NCBI GenBank assembly: GCA_910587995.1
Contig: CAJUNS010000025.1
Location: forward strand, 1-37,149
Direction of reading: 5' to 3'
From: an uncultured Oscillospiraceae bacterium
GTDB taxonomy: Bacteria; Bacillota_A; Clostridia; Oscillospirales; Acutalibacteraceae
DNA: 37,149 nucleotides
Below are positions 1-7,329 of the stretch, piece by piece. The position numbers and the translations under genes are program-made. Positions within the stretch are counted from its first letter, which is position 1. Every line of letters starts with the position of its first letter. The notes under the pieces were generated by a model. It searched no databases and had not been told where the DNA came from. It saw only the letters and a program-made list of their open reading frames with translations.

Positions 1-83
1 TACCCAAGTGGTGAAGGGGCTCCCCTGCTAAGGGAGTAGGTCGGGAAACCGGCGCATGGGTTCAAATCCCATCTTCTCCGCCA
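1..83 (+). tRNA. tRNA-Ser (anticodon GCU), 5' end cut by window edge
   Basis: The sequence holds an anticodon stem with loop CTGCTAA (anticodon GCT at 27-29), a long variable arm typical of a class II tRNA, a T-arm with loop TTCAAAT, the acceptor 3' strand CTTCTCC (73-79), discriminator G80 and an encoded CCA (81-83). The acceptor 5' strand and about one more base lie outside the window. The GCU anticodon reads serine AGC/AGU codons. A terminator-like hairpin follows directly. Confidence 0.95.
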
Positions 84-135
84 AACGTCTTGAGCATCTC
101 AAGTTTTGGGGCAGCTCAAGGCGTTTTTGTTTTTG
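84..135 (+). terminator. Intrinsic terminator of the tRNA-Ser transcript
   Basis: A 12-bp stem pairs 84-95 with 114-125 (one T-G wobble) and is followed by a T-rich tract, TTTGTTTTT, at 125-134. It begins immediately after the tRNA CCA end. Confidence 0.8.
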
Positions 136-162
136 GAAGCCTGCACACAGATAAAGAAATTA

Positions 163-200
163 AGAGCAAGACAGACCGCAAAAGTTTGTCTTGCTCTTTC
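163..200 (+). terminator. Terminator-like hairpin
   Basis: Arm AGAGCAAGACA (163-173) pairs with TGTCTTGCTCT (187-197), extendable by three pairs with one wobble, followed by TTTC. It may be a second terminator behind the tRNA gene. No gene lies between it and the first hairpin. Confidence 0.6.
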
Positions 201-264
201 TATCATCCATATAATCCTTCTTACTATGATACCTCTCGCCCCTCGTGGGACAGGGAACCAAAGC

Positions 265-305
265 AGCGCCTGCCGAAAGGCTTTCTTTTCAGCAGGCGCT
301 TTCTT
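265..305 (+). terminator. GC-rich hairpin with T tract
   Basis: AGCGCCTGC (265-273) pairs perfectly with GCAGGCGCT (292-300) and TTCTT follows. It is terminator-like for plus-strand transcription, but no gene upstream clearly needs it, so the role is uncertain. Confidence 0.4.
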
Positions 306-317
306 CTGGCAAGCCAT

Positions 318-442
318 TTAGGGCTTGTTTGAAAAGAGAGGAAGTACCGGGATTTTTGTTCCAAAAGGAGCGGTTTCCGCCTTGAAACTGTCCGCCCTAA
401 ACAAAAACACTGACATTTCTCTGGTTTCAAAACAGACTCTAA
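318..442. repeat. Palindromic MITE-like repeat, family 1, copy A
   Basis: The left end TTAGGGCTTGTTTGAAAAG (318-336) is matched at the right by a degenerate inverted copy, TTTCAAAACAGACTCTAA (425-442). The stretch 318-380 closely matches the reverse complement of copy C (13792-13913), including the internal ATTTTTGTTCCAAA and CGGTTTCC segments. With copies B and C it defines a short, non-coding, inverted-repeat element family. Confidence 0.7.
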
Positions 443-503
443 GCCCCGCCATTCTTTTTAAACTCTAAAGAGCGCACAACGCCCGCAAAGCCCGCCCCCT
501 TTG

Positions 504-2009
504 TCACTCAATGGGCTTCATGGTGGGGAACAACAGCACGTCCCGAATGGAGGCCGCGCCGGTCAGCAGCATCACCAGCCGGTCCACGCCCATGCCCATG
601 CCGCCGGTGGGGGGCATGCCGTATTCCAGGGCTGTCAAAAAGTCCTCGTCCACATCGCAGGCCTCGTCATCGCCCGCCGCTTTTTGGGCCGCCTGGGCCT
701 CAAAACGCTGGCGCTGGTCAATGGGATCGTTCAGCTCGCTGAAAGCGTTGGCGTATTCGCCGCCGCAGATAAACAGCTCGAACCGCTGGGTATATTCCGG
801 GTTCTCCGGATCCTTCTTGGCCAAAGGCGAAATATCTACCGGATGGCCAGTCAGGAAGGTGGGCTGAATCAGCTTTTCCTCGCAGTACTCCTCAAAGAAG
901 AGGTTCAAAATCTCCCCCTTCTTGTGGCGGGGCTCATAGTGGATGTGATGCTGGTCCGCCAAGGCCCGGGCCTGCTCCAAGGTCTCCACCTGGGTGAAGT
1001 CCACCCCGGCGTACTGCTTCACAGCCTCAAGCATACTGATGCGGGCAAAGGGCTGGTCCAGGTCGATCTCCACTCCATCCTGCTCCACCTTGCCGGTGCC
1101 CAGCACCTTGTGGGCCACAAAGCGGATCAGATTCTCGGTCTGGTCCATCATGCCGTTGATATCCGTATAAGCCTGGTAGAACTCCAGCATGGTAAATTCC
1201 GGGTTATGGGTGCGGTCCATACCCTCGTTGCGGAAGTTCCGGCCAATCTCATACACCCGGTCAAAGCCGCCTACAATCAGCCTCTTTAAGTGCAGCTCCA
1301 GGGCGATGCGCAGGTACATGTCCATGTCCAGGGTGTTGTGGTGGGTGATGAAGGGCCGGGCCGCCGCGCCGCCGGCCTGAGTGTGCAGTACGGGTGTCTC
1401 AACCTCTAAAAAGTCCTGGCCGTCCAGATACTCCCGGATGGCGCTGATGATCTTAGAGCGCTTGATAAACACATCCCGCACCTCTGGGTTCATAATTAAA
1501 TCCAGGTAGCGCTGGCGGTAGCGGGCGTCGGTATTGGTCAGGCCATGGTACTTCTCCGGCAGGGGCAGCAGGGCCTTGGAGAGAATGGTCACCGCATTGG
1601 CCTTAATGGAGATTTCCCCCCGCTGGGTGCGGAACACCTCGCCCTCCACGCCCACAATGTCGCCAATGTCCAGGGCGGCCTGCATGGCCCGGTAGGGCTC
1701 CTCGCCCATTACATCAATCTTGGCGTAAAGCTGGATGCGTCCGGAGCTGTCCCGCAGGTCCAGAAAGGAGACCTTGCCCATGCCCCGGCGGCTCATAATA
1801 CGCCCGGCCAGACGGACCGTTTTGCCCTCCAGGGCGTCAAAATGGTCCGCCACATATTGGGCCTGATACTCCACGGCGAACCGGGTGTGGCGGTAGGGGT
1901 CCTGGCCGTTTTCCTGCATGTTTGCCAGCTTCTCCCGGCGGATTTTCAAGATTTCCCGCATATCCTCCGGCGCGTCCGGCCGGGGCTTCTGGTTTTGATG
2001 TTCTGCCAT
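504..2009 (-). CDS. lysS: Lysyl-tRNA synthetase, class II
   Basis: This 501-residue cytoplasmic enzyme charges tRNA-Lys with lysine using ATP. The N-terminal third is an OB-fold anticodon-binding domain (around residues 65-150, with VRLAGRIMSRRGMGKVSF). The rest is the class II catalytic core, with motif 2 in YEIGRNFRNEGMDRTHNPEF and motif 3 in GMGMGVDRLVMLLTG near the C-terminus. The length is normal for the family. The ATG at 2009 has AAGAGGAG about 11 bases upstream. It lies 42 bases after greA on the same strand, the greA-lysS arrangement common in Clostridia, and is probably co-transcribed from the promoter at 2856-2884. No T-box leader is visible. Confidence 0.97.
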   Translation of the reverse strand: MAEHQNQKPRPDAPEDMREILKIRREKLANMQENGQDPYRHTRFAVEYQAQYVADHFDALEGKTVRLAGRIMSRRGMGKVSFLDLRDSSGRIQLYAKIDVMGEEPYRAMQAALDIGDIVGVEGEVFRTQRGEISIKANAVTILSKALLPLPEKYHGLTNTDARYRQRYLDLIMNPEVRDVFIKRSKIISAIREYLDGQDFLEVETPVLHTQAGGAAARPFITHHNTLDMDMYLRIALELHLKRLIVGGFDRVYEIGRNFRNEGMDRTHNPEFTMLEFYQAYTDINGMMDQTENLIRFVAHKVLGTGKVEQDGVEIDLDQPFARISMLEAVKQYAGVDFTQVETLEQARALADQHHIHYEPRHKKGEILNLFFEEYCEEKLIQPTFLTGHPVDISPLAKKDPENPEYTQRFELFICGGEYANAFSELNDPIDQRQRFEAQAAQKAAGDDEACDVDEDFLTALEYGMPPTGGMGMGVDRLVMLLTGAASIRDVLLFPTMKPIE

Positions 2010-2051
2010 TCTTTTTTCAACTCCTCTTGTTTCTCCTAAAATACCTCCGCC

Positions 2052-2534
2052 TTAGGCGATGGTGATTACCGTATACTTGGCCAGGCCCGCGGGGGTCTCC
2101 ACCTCCACGGTCTGGCCCACCGTGGCGCCGATGAGGGCCTGGCCCACAGCGGACTCGTCGGAAATTTTCCCGCCCCGGGGGTCAGCCTCGTTGGAGCCCA
2201 CAATGCGGAACGCCCGCTCGGACTCTTTGCCAACGGCGGAGACAATGGCCACCTCGATTTTCGAGCCGATGTGCACGGTCTCGTTATTGAGGGAGCTCTC
2301 GTCAATGACCACGGCGTTTTTCAGCATGACCTCCACGTCGGCGATGCGGGCCTCTACCATAGCCTGGTCGTTTTTGGCCTCGTCGTACTCGCTGTTTTCA
2401 GAGAGGTCGCCGAAGGAAAGGGCGACTTTTATTTTCTCGGCCACCTCCCGGCGGCGGACGGTTTTCAAATAGTCCAGCTCTTTTTCCAGGGCGGCAAGGC
2501 CCTCTTCGGTGACGAAAAACTGTTTTTCAGCCAT
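2052..2534 (-). CDS. greA: Transcription elongation factor GreA
   Basis: This 160-residue protein enters the secondary channel of RNA polymerase and stimulates cleavage of backtracked transcripts. The N-terminal half is the antiparallel coiled coil, with the conserved LSENSEYDEAK stretch that forms its acidic tip, and the C-terminal half is the FKBP-like domain ending near VGQTVEVETPAGLAKY. The reading frame stays open upstream to 2648, but that part lies in a palindromic repeat. The ATG at 2534 has AAAGGA (2546-2551) 11 bases away and gives the usual GreA N-terminus (MAEKQFFVTEEG). An ATG nine bases upstream is too close to that site. It is followed by lysS. Confidence 0.95.
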   Translation of the reverse strand: MAEKQFFVTEEGLAALEKELDYLKTVRRREVAEKIKVALSFGDLSENSEYDEAKNDQAMVEARIADVEVMLKNAVVIDESSLNNETVHIGSKIEVAIVSAVGKESERAFRIVGSNEADPRGGKISDESAVGQALIGATVGQTVEVETPAGLAKYTVITIA

Positions 2535-2582
2535 AGCAAGCATGATCCTTTCTGTAGTGGGAGAAAATGAGCGGCCGTTTCC

Positions 2583-2769
2583 TTGGGGCTCGTTTGAAAA
2601 ATCGAAAACGCCGGCTTTTTGCCCATAAGCGGTCATCTTCTGCGTCAAAAATCCTCGTCAACCGAAAGGTTGACGTAGTTAGCGCAGCTAACTACAGCGG
2701 TTTTTTCCGGGAATCTGGCCACTTCTGACCAAAAATTCGTCATTCCCTCTATTTTCAAACAAGCCTTAA
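2583..2769. repeat. Palindromic MITE-like repeat, family 1, copy B, in the greA leader
   Basis: The ends TTGGGGCTCGTTTGAAAA (2583-2600) and TTTTCAAACAAGCCTTAA (2752-2769) are inverted copies of each other and match the ends of copies A and C. The left interior also resembles copy C (CTTTTTGCCC). Two compact hairpins lie inside: GTCAACC-GAAA-GGTTGAC near 2658-2675 and TAGTTAGC/GCTAACTA near 2677-2695. The element is entirely in the predicted 5' untranslated region of greA-lysS. Confidence 0.7.
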
Positions 2770-2855
2770 TCTGGTAAAGAAAATGCAAAAAAGGAAACCA
2801 GCAGGGGGAGTAAGGGCTCCACCTGTAGTTTCAAGCATCCGGCCGATTGCTTTTC

Positions 2856-2884
2856 ATTATAGCAAAGGGAGGGCCTCCTGTCAA
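2856..2884 (-). promoter_or_regulatory. Consensus vegetative promoter of greA-lysS
   Basis: On the minus strand, TTGACA (2879-2884), a 17-base spacer and TATAAT (2856-2861) match the SigA consensus in all 12 positions. Transcription would start near 2849, giving a leader of roughly 315 bases that includes repeat copy B. Confidence 0.88.
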
Positions 2885-2953
2885 GGGAAAGAGAAGGCGT
2901 TCTCCTTCCCAGGGCCCCTGGTCCGGCGGGGGCTTCCCGCCACAGCCTGGGGC

Positions 2954-2982
2954 TTGACAGAATCCCGCTGGGAGGGTAAAAT
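2954..2982 (+). promoter_or_regulatory. Promoter of the TPM-MBOAT-DHHW-FkbH-ACP operon
   Basis: TTGACA (2954-2959), a 17-base spacer and TAAAAT (2977-2982) precede the start codon at 3040 by about 57 bases. This is the only strong promoter I see before the five-gene plus-strand operon. Confidence 0.82.
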
Positions 2983-3039
2983 ACAAAGGGGTATTCTGCG
3001 GCCAACCGGGCCGCAGGGAGTTTGAGAGGAGGACGAACC

Positions 3040-3957
3040 ATGGAGTCAGCGTTACAAAAAAATAAGGTCCGGCGGTTCCTGCCGGCGGCCGCGGCCTTTT
3101 TCCTGCTGTTGGGGTTCTTGTTTACAGGGGCCTCTCCCCTGGCCGGGGCTCAGGACGCGCCTCAACTGCCCGCGCCCAGCGGGGAATTTTACCTAAACGA
3201 CGCCGCCTCTGTGATCGGCGAAGGCACCAAGGCGGTTATTTTGCAAAAAAACGCCCAACTGGCGGAACAATACGGCGCGCAAATTGTGGTCTACACCGTG
3301 GAGGCCCTGCCGGTTTCCGGCTATGCCCAGCGGGTGGAATACCTGCGCTCCTTAATGAGCGGCTGGCAGGTGGGCGGCGCTTCGGGCCGGGGCCTGCTGC
3401 TGGCCCTCTCCATTTCAGACGAGGACTACCTGGCCGTGGCGGGCGAGGGCCTTAAGGCGGAATTTACCACAGAGGCCCTTAAGTCCCTGCTGGACCTGCA
3501 GCTGGAGGCGGACTTTGCCGCCAAGGCCTATGACAGCGGCGTATCTAAGTTCTTTTTGGCCGCGGCCGGGCAGGTGGAGTCCTACTTCACCGCCCACCCG
3601 GAACTGGCGGCTTCCGGAAGCGCCCCGGCTTCGCCGGAAAACGGCGGGGCTTCGGCCCCCAAGCCCGCTAAAAAGAAAAGCGCCGGACAGGCTGTGATCT
3701 TTTGGGTCTGTCTAGGCGCGGCCGTGGTGGCGGTTATCAGCCTGGCGGTGTTTTTCCTGGCGGGACGGGCCCAGGCCCGGCGCTACAGCCGCCACACAGT
3801 CCACCGGCGCAGCCCGGTCATCTACCCAGCCCACAGCACGGTCACCCGGCACGAGTCCGCGCCCATAGTGCAGATTAAGTCCCGCAGCTCCTCCGGAGCC
3901 TACCGCACCACCCAAAAACCGGCCCGAAGCCGGTCTAACACCGACTGGCGGCAGTAG
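3040..3957 (+). CDS. TPM-domain (YgcG-like) membrane-anchored envelope protein
   Basis: This 305-residue protein has an N-terminal signal or anchor segment (about residues 14-36), an extracytoplasmic TPM domain (about 45-185, with YLNDAASVIGEG and YGAQIVVYTVEALP) and a Pro/Ala/Ser linker. A second transmembrane helix follows at about 218-242, then a basic, Arg/Ser-rich tail. The TPM family includes the YgcG group and a photosystem II repair phosphatase. The bacterial function is mostly unknown, so no activity is assigned. The ATG at 3040 follows AGAGGAGG with a 7-base gap; an in-frame TTG at 3022 is upstream of that site and is rejected. It is the first gene after the promoter and sits 30 bases before the MBOAT gene, so it is likely co-transcribed with the acylation genes. 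Confidence 0.8.
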   Translation: MESALQKNKVRRFLPAAAAFFLLLGFLFTGASPLAGAQDAPQLPAPSGEFYLNDAASVIGEGTKAVILQKNAQLAEQYGAQIVVYTVEALPVSGYAQRVEYLRSLMSGWQVGGASGRGLLLALSISDEDYLAVAGEGLKAEFTTEALKSLLDLQLEADFAAKAYDSGVSKFFLAAAGQVESYFTAHPELAASGSAPASPENGGASAPKPAKKKSAGQAVIFWVCLGAAVVAVISLAVFFLAGRAQARRYSRHTVHRRSPVIYPAHSTVTRHESAPIVQIKSRSSSGAYRTTQKPARSRSNTDWRQ

Positions 3958-3987
3958 ATCCAGCCGTCCATGGAAGGAGCTTGAACC

Positions 3988-5409
3988 TTGGTATTCGCCG
4001 ATCTCTTTTTCATCTATATCTTTTTGCCTCTGTGCCTGCTCTCCTACCTGCTGGCCCGGGGCCTGCCCGCGAAAAACACCGTGCTCATTGTGTTTTCCCT
4101 GATCTTTTACGCCTGGGGCGAACCCTTGTGGATTTTGCTGCTGGTGTTCAGCTCCTTTTTAAACTGGGCCATTGGCCTGCTTATTGAGCGGGGCCGGGAA
4201 ACCGGCGGGGCCAAGGCCGCTGTGGCGGCGGGCATTGTGGTGGACGTGGCCCTGCTGGTGGTGTTTAAATACAGCGGCTTTTTGGTGGAAAACCTAAACC
4301 TGCTCACCGGCCTGGCCCTGCCCGTGCCGCAGATCCGCCTGCCCATTGGCATCAGCTTTTTCACCTTCCAGGCCATCTCCTACCTGCTGGACTGCTACTG
4401 GGAGACCGTCAAGGTCCAGCAGAGGTACAGCCGGTTTTTGCTGTACCTCTCCCTGTTCCCCCAGCTGATTGCCGGGCCCATTGTCCGCTACAGCGTGGTG
4501 GAGGACGAGATTGAGAACCGCTCCGTCACCCCCACGGACCTGTGCGAGGGCGCCCTGCGGGTGATTGTGGGTTTGGCCAAAAAGGTAATTCTGGCCAACA
4601 ACCTCTGGGCCATTGTGGACGCTTTTTTCGGCAAGGATATTACGGGCCTCTCGGTGCTGGGCACCTGGTACACCGTAATCGCCTATTCCCTGTACGTTTA
4701 CTTTGACTTCAGCGGCTACTCGGACATTGCCATTGGCCTGGGCCGCATGTTCGGCTTTCACTTTGACGAGAACTTCCGCCACCCCTTTGCCTGCAAAACC
4801 ATCGCGGAGTTTTGGCAGCGCTGGCACATCTCTTTGGGCTCCTTTTTTCGGGATTACCTGCTCTATATTCCCATTTTTGGCAAAAACCGAAAATATGTCA
4901 GCCTGTTTCTGGTGTGGTTCTGCACCGGCGTGTGGCATGGCGCGGCCTGGAACTACATCCTTTGGGGCCTGTATTTTGGCTGCTTCATCTTCTTTGAGCA
5001 GAAGCTGGGCAAAAAGCGCATAAAAAAATGGCCCCTGTGGTGGAAGCATATTTACAGCAAGCTGGTCATTGTCATCGGCTTCGGCATTTTCTACTTTGAG
5101 GACCTGGGCCAGCTGGGACAGTTTTTCCTCAACATCTCCGGCCTGGCCCTGTTCACCAGCGCCGCGCCCTTCTTTGACCCGGTGACCTGGTCCTCTTTCT
5201 TGAACAATCTCTTCCTGCTGGCGGGCTCCATCGCCTTCAGCCTGCCCCTGCTGCCCAAGGTAAAACACTATTTTCTGGAAAGCGGCAGCGACGGCCTCTA
5301 TGTGGCTGGCCGGGCGGGCTCGGCGGTGCTGTGCCTGGGCCTGCTGGTGATTGTCAGCATCCTGCTGGTGGACTCCACCAACAATGTGTTCCTCTATTGG
5401 CGTTTTTAA
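3988..5409 (+). CDS. MBOAT family O-acyltransferase (AlgI/DltB-like)
   Basis: This 473-residue polytopic membrane protein starts MVFADLFFIYIFLPL, typical of AlgI relatives. It carries the conserved FWQRWHISLGSFFRDYL segment (H280) and the VWHGAAWNYILWG segment with the invariant MBOAT histidine, H317. Relatives move acyl groups across the membrane to extracellular polymers: AlgI acetylates alginate, and DltB passes D-alanine from carrier protein DltC to teichoic acids. The TTG start at 3988 has AAGGAG 8 bases upstream; no ATG gives a comparable N-terminus. The next genes encode an AlgX/J-like protein, an FkbH enzyme and an acyl carrier protein, so the donor here is probably carrier-bound. The polymer acceptor is unknown. 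Confidence 0.93.
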   Translation: MVFADLFFIYIFLPLCLLSYLLARGLPAKNTVLIVFSLIFYAWGEPLWILLLVFSSFLNWAIGLLIERGRETGGAKAAVAAGIVVDVALLVVFKYSGFLVENLNLLTGLALPVPQIRLPIGISFFTFQAISYLLDCYWETVKVQQRYSRFLLYLSLFPQLIAGPIVRYSVVEDEIENRSVTPTDLCEGALRVIVGLAKKVILANNLWAIVDAFFGKDITGLSVLGTWYTVIAYSLYVYFDFSGYSDIAIGLGRMFGFHFDENFRHPFACKTIAEFWQRWHISLGSFFRDYLLYIPIFGKNRKYVSLFLVWFCTGVWHGAAWNYILWGLYFGCFIFFEQKLGKKRIKKWPLWWKHIYSKLVIVIGFGIFYFEDLGQLGQFFLNISGLALFTSAAPFFDPVTWSSFLNNLFLLAGSIAFSLPLLPKVKHYFLESGSDGLYVAGRAGSAVLCLGLLVIVSILLVDSTNNVFLYWRF

Positions 5410-5444
5410 GGCCGCGCTGAACCGCGGCGAAAGGAGGCTGTTTT

Positions 5445-7319
5445 ATGGATCATGATACCCGGAACCAGAGGCCGCCCCAGGCTTCCTCCGGCCCCCGCCA
5501 CAGTGCGGAGCAGGGGGGAAGGCGGCTGGTCTATTCCTTTTACCAGGCTGGGGGCGCTGGCCGGGAGCGCCCAGCCCCCCAGCCGGAGGCCCCGGCAAGC
5601 CCCGCTTGGGAGGAACCCCCTCCTCCCGCGCCGGAGCCCTCCTACTCCCCTTACGAGCCCTATGAGCCCCAAGAGGCATATGGGTCCCAGGGTGCTTATG
5701 AGCCCCAGGGAGCATATAGGTCCCAGAGTGCTTATGAGCCTCAGGGAGGGTATGAGCCTCAAGCGGCCCATACCTCGATTTTGGATCAGTACGCCCTGCC
5801 CAAGGCTCCCCCCCGCAGCGAGGCCCAGGCCCAACGCCGCCGGAGAAAGGTGGACAAGCGGGCCCTGCTGGAGAAGCGGGCCTCCCTGCTGGTGCTGGGC
5901 TTTTTAACGGCCGGCTTCTGTGTGCTGACCCTGCTTATTCTGCTGCTGCCCCGGTCCACAGAGTCTAAAATTGAGAAGCGGGACCTGGCGAAGCTGCCCC
6001 AGTTTTCACTGGGAAGCTATTTTTCCGGCGCGTACACCGCGGGCATTGCCACCTATTTTACCGATACGGTACCCATGCGGGACAGCCTTAAAAACGCGGG
6101 AAACAATTTTAAGGCCCTGTTCGGCCTGCCCCAAAGCGAGGGCGATGTGCAGTTTGTGGGCAAGGTAAACAAGGTGAACAAAGACAGCCAGGCCTCCGCT
6201 CCGGCCCAGCCCAGCCCGGCGGCCTCCCAGCCGGAAGGCTCCGGCTCCGCCGGGCCCAGCAGCGCCCCAGTGGGCGCGCCCCAAGGCAGCCTGGAGGGCG
6301 CGGCGGGCCGGCACATGGAAGAGGGCCCTGTCTCCACCCAGCCCCCCGCCAAGGTGGACATTGCCCAGGACTTTGACTGGAACAACGGCATGATTTTGGT
6401 GAAAACCGATGGCCATTACCGGGGCTTGGAGCTTTTTGGCGGCGGCATTGGGGACGCTTACGCCCAGGCGCTAAACGACCTGTACCGGGAGGTGGGGGCC
6501 AATGTGAACATCTGGTCCATGCCCGCCCCCAAGGCCAGCGAGTTCTATACGCCGGAGTCCGCCGCCGAGTATAACGCCAGCCAGTCCAAGTGCATTGACG
6601 AGACCGCCGCCCTGCTGGACCCGGGCATTCACAGCATCAACGTCTGCCCGGCGCTGGCCCAGCACGCCAACGAGCCCATTTACTGCCGCACGGACCACCA
6701 CTGGCAGCCCTTGGGAGCCTACTACGCGGCCCAGGCCTTTGCCAGCGCCGCCGGCCTGCCCTTCGACGACCTGAGCACCTACCAGGAGGGGAAAATTGAG
6801 AACTTTGTGGGCACCCTCTACTCGGTGGGCGGCGTGGCCGAGCTGCTGAACGACCCAGAAGATTTTGTCTACTACCGGCCCGCCAAAGAGCACGCCGCCG
6901 TATACTATGACACCACCTTCGACTTTATCTGGGACGATGACGACCTGTTCCAGGAGGGCGCGGAGGGCTCGGACGCTTACCTGTACTACCTGGGCGGCGA
7001 CCAGTATGTGGTCAAGGCCGACACCCAGACCCAGAACGGCCGCAAGCTGCTGCTCATCAAGGACAGCTACGGCAACGCCCTGCCCCCCTTCCTGACCGGC
7101 TCTTTCCAGCAGATTTACGCGGCGGACATGCGCTATTTTGAGCGCAACCTGGTCAGCTTTATCCGGGACATGGGCATTACGGATGTGCTGTTTACCATGA
7201 CCACCTATTCCATGGTGGGCGACAACGCGGATAATCTGTCCAATCTGCTGACCCAGAACGCCGGAGAGACCGTGACGGACAACCAGCCCACCGGCGGCTC
7301 GGAGGGCGGAGAGGAATAA
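5445..7319 (+). CDS. DHHW-motif (AlgX/AlgJ-like) envelope acyltransferase partner
   Basis: This 624-residue, single-pass protein has a predicted cytoplasmic, disordered Pro/Tyr/Gln-rich tail (about 1-145) that contains near-repeats of YEPQGAY at about 73-106. A transmembrane helix lies at about 148-169, followed by an Ala/Pro/Ser linker (about 245-295) and an extracytoplasmic SGNH-type domain. Likely catalytic residues are D417 and H418/H419 of the TDHHW motif and S541 in KDSYGN, the same order as the DxH...Ser triad of AlgX/AlgJ. Relatives work with an MBOAT protein to place acyl groups on an extracellular polysaccharide. RBS AAAGGAGG precedes the ATG. The gene lies 35 bases after the MBOAT gene and 10 before FkbH. 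The long cytoplasmic tail is unusual for this family. Confidence 0.85.
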   Translation: MDHDTRNQRPPQASSGPRHSAEQGGRRLVYSFYQAGGAGRERPAPQPEAPASPAWEEPPPPAPEPSYSPYEPYEPQEAYGSQGAYEPQGAYRSQSAYEPQGGYEPQAAHTSILDQYALPKAPPRSEAQAQRRRRKVDKRALLEKRASLLVLGFLTAGFCVLTLLILLLPRSTESKIEKRDLAKLPQFSLGSYFSGAYTAGIATYFTDTVPMRDSLKNAGNNFKALFGLPQSEGDVQFVGKVNKVNKDSQASAPAQPSPAASQPEGSGSAGPSSAPVGAPQGSLEGAAGRHMEEGPVSTQPPAKVDIAQDFDWNNGMILVKTDGHYRGLELFGGGIGDAYAQALNDLYREVGANVNIWSMPAPKASEFYTPESAAEYNASQSKCIDETAALLDPGIHSINVCPALAQHANEPIYCRTDHHWQPLGAYYAAQAFASAAGLPFDDLSTYQEGKIENFVGTLYSVGGVAELLNDPEDFVYYRPAKEHAAVYYDTTFDFIWDDDDLFQEGAEGSDAYLYYLGGDQYVVKADTQTQNGRKLLLIKDSYGNALPPFLTGSFQQIYAADMRYFERNLVSFIRDMGITDVLFTMTTYSMVGDNADNLSNLLTQNAGETVTDNQPTGGSEGGEE

Positions 7320-7329
7320 GGAGGACCCT

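Larger units (their letters stand above)
84..503. other. Gene-free stretch between tRNA-Ser and lysS
   Basis: It contains three hairpins (84-135, 163-200, 265-305) and one palindromic repeat (318-442). I see no convincing coding sequence: the short ORFs on both strands lack ribosome binding sites and run across the hairpins. The 443-503 remainder shows nothing recognisable. Confidence 0.6.
2535..3039. other. Divergent intergenic region greA / TPM operon
   Basis: It holds repeat copy B and two outward-facing consensus promoters (minus at 2856-2884, plus at 2954-2982). The open frames across it (for example 2766-3041 minus and 2783-3025 plus) have no ribosome binding sites and overlap the promoters, so I do not consider them genes. 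Confidence 0.7.

Noticed and set aside
2535..2648. N-terminal extension of greA to 2648
   Set aside because: The extension lies inside repeat copy B, lacks an RBS, and would add about 38 residues not found in GreA.
2535..2850. T-box riboswitch in the greA-lysS leader
   Set aside because: No AGGGTGG-type T-box sequence or specifier stem could be found; the structure is explained by repeat copy B.
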